Part shown: one piece after another, positions 62,801 to 64,000 of the stretch
Numbering within the stretch: position 1 is the first letter of the stretch
How the letters are laid out: the number at the start of each line of letters is the position of its first letter
Source: Arctopsyche grandis
Taxonomy: Eukaryota > Arthropoda > Insecta > Trichoptera > Hydropsychidae
Length of the DNA stretch: 64,000 bases
Reading direction: 5' to 3'
Assembly: GCF_051622035.1 (NCBI RefSeq)
Contig: NC_135361.1
Coordinates: forward strand, 30,435,205-30,499,204
Program-made: the position numbers and the translations under genes
Notes under the pieces: model-generated
What the model saw: only the letters and a program-made list of their open reading frames with translations
What the model was told of the DNA's origin: nothing
The model's database searches: none

Positions 62801-64000
62801 GAACTGCAGATTACATTGCATTAGTTTATATGGCAGGGCTTCTCAACCGTCTCCAAAATTTTCTTTATTTCAAATGAATAATTTACTTTTTATCGTACAC
62901 ATCGCGGGCGTTATTAAATTAGTATAAATGACAGGGGTTCTTAACCGTATCCAATATTTACGTATTTAAATTGAAAAAAAAAACTTTCCGAGCGTATGAA
63001 CTGCAGATTACATTGCATTAGTTTATATGGCAGGGCTTCTCAACCGTCTCCAAAATTTTCTTTATTTCAAATGAATAATTTACTTTTTATCGTACACATC
63101 GCGGGCGTTATTAAATTAGTATAAATGACAGGGGTTCTTAACCGTATCCAATATTTACGTATTTAAATTGAAAAAAAAAACTTTCCGAGCGTATGAACTG
63201 CAGATTACATTGCATTAGTTTATATGGCAGGGCTTCTCAACCGTCTCCAAAATTTTCTTTATTTCAAATGAATAATTTACTTTTTATCGTACACATCGCG
63301 GGCGTTATTAAATTAGTATAAATGACAGGGGTTCTTAACCGTATCCAATATTTACGTATTTAAATTGAAAAAAAAAACTTTCCGAGCGTATGAACTGCAG
63401 ATTACATTGCATTAGTTTATATGGCAGGGCTTCTCAACCGTCTCCAAAATTTTCTTTATTTCAAATGAATAATTTACTTTTTATCGTACACATCGCGGGC
63501 GTTATTAAATTAGTATAAATGACAGGGGTTCTTAACCGTATCCAATATTTACGTATTTAAATTGAAAAAAAAAACTTTCCGAGCGTATGAACTGCAGATT
63601 ACATTGCATTAGTTTATATGGCAGGGCTTCTCAACCGTCTCCAAAATTTTCTTTATTTCAAATGAATAATTTACTTTTTATCGTACACATCGCGGGCGTT
63701 ATTAAATTAGTATAAATGACAGGGGTTCTTAACCGTATCCAATATTTACGTATTTAAATTGAAAAAAAAAACTTTCCGAGCGTATGAACTGCAGATTACA
63801 TTGCATTAGTTTATATGGCAGGGCTTCTCAACCGTCTCCAAAATTTTCTTTATTTCAAATGAATAATTTACTTTTTATCGTACACATCGCGGGCGTTATT
63901 AAATTAGTATAAATGACAGGGGTTCTTAACCGTATCCAATATTTACGTATTTAAATTGAAAAAAAAAACTTTCCGAGCGTATGAACTGCAGATTACATTG
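53813..64000. repeat. 197-bp satellite array, about 52 copies, runs off the window
   Basis: GAATAATTTAC recurs at 54011, 54208, 54405, 54602 and, exactly 50 periods on, at 63861: period 197 bp. Copies look identical except the first (one T fewer), one near 56046 (CTAAACC; one A fewer in the A-run) and one near 57621-57650 (local rearrangement). Each unit holds two diverged halves of 99 and 98 bp: ATGACAGGGGTTCTTAACCG at 54063 and ATGGCAGGGCTTCTCAACCG at 54162. No open frame of note. Confidence 0.97.

Noticed and set aside
53813..64000. CRISPR-like array
   Set aside because: Units are contiguous 197-bp copies without variable spacers, in a eukaryotic genome: a satellite.

Overview
The window is a stretch of an AT-rich, intron-containing, transposon-laden animal genome. 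The host genes (a Ras85D/KRAS-type GTPase with the insect effector region, a DENND4/Crag gene, a ZAD-C2H2 zinc-finger gene, a glucose-dehydrogenase-like GMC oxidoreductase and a ZIP transporter) point to an insect, most likely holometabolous. I cannot fix the order from sequence alone.

Layout. 1-4.8 kb: a Jockey-like non-LTR retrotransposon sits in an intron of a GMC oxidoreductase gene whose last two exons are in the window (+). 4.8-7.9 kb: no gene; palindromic and TTAA-type DNA elements, some nested. 7.9-13.0 kb: a complete three-exon ZIP metal transporter (-), with a 4-kb first intron full of repeats (RTE retrotransposon end, TA microsatellites, Helitron-like unit). 14.0-14.3 kb: a very small two-exon gene (+) for a 77-residue RIIa docking-domain protein. 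14.6-19.2 kb: a four-level nest of transposons (PIF/Harbinger-like > Tigger > TRIM > hAT-type MITE) ending next to the Ras promoter. 19.68-23.82 kb: Ras (+), two coding exons; its intron holds a second, antisense Jockey-like copy landed on the splice donor. 23.8-30.2 kb: 3' flank shared by two convergent genes, with MITEs and microsatellites. 30.2-45.8 kb: a complete 28-coding-exon Crag/DENND4 gene (-) that I could join in frame into 1641 residues; its introns hold a Helitron with a GC-rich minisatellite, tRNA-derived SINEs, a piggyBac-like MITE and large fold-back elements. 45.8-50.6 kb: CpG-rich candidate Crag promoter, then a second PIF/Harbinger-like copy carrying a solo LTR of the TRIM family. 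50.6-52.5 kb: ZAD zinc-finger gene (+), cut short by a one-base frameshift. 52.8-53.4 kb: dead hAT-type transposase. 53.8-64.0 kb: a 197-bp satellite, about 52 nearly identical copies, running off the window.

The genes do not form a pathway. Ras and Crag are convergent signalling/membrane-traffic genes; ZIP and the RIIa gene are divergent. I see no clearly new biochemical system. The most interesting material is structural: the retrotransposon whose target-site duplication preserves the Ras splice donor, the dimeric hAT-like satellite, a group of fold-back elements built of short repeated words, and the nested transposons whose order of insertion can be read from their target duplications.
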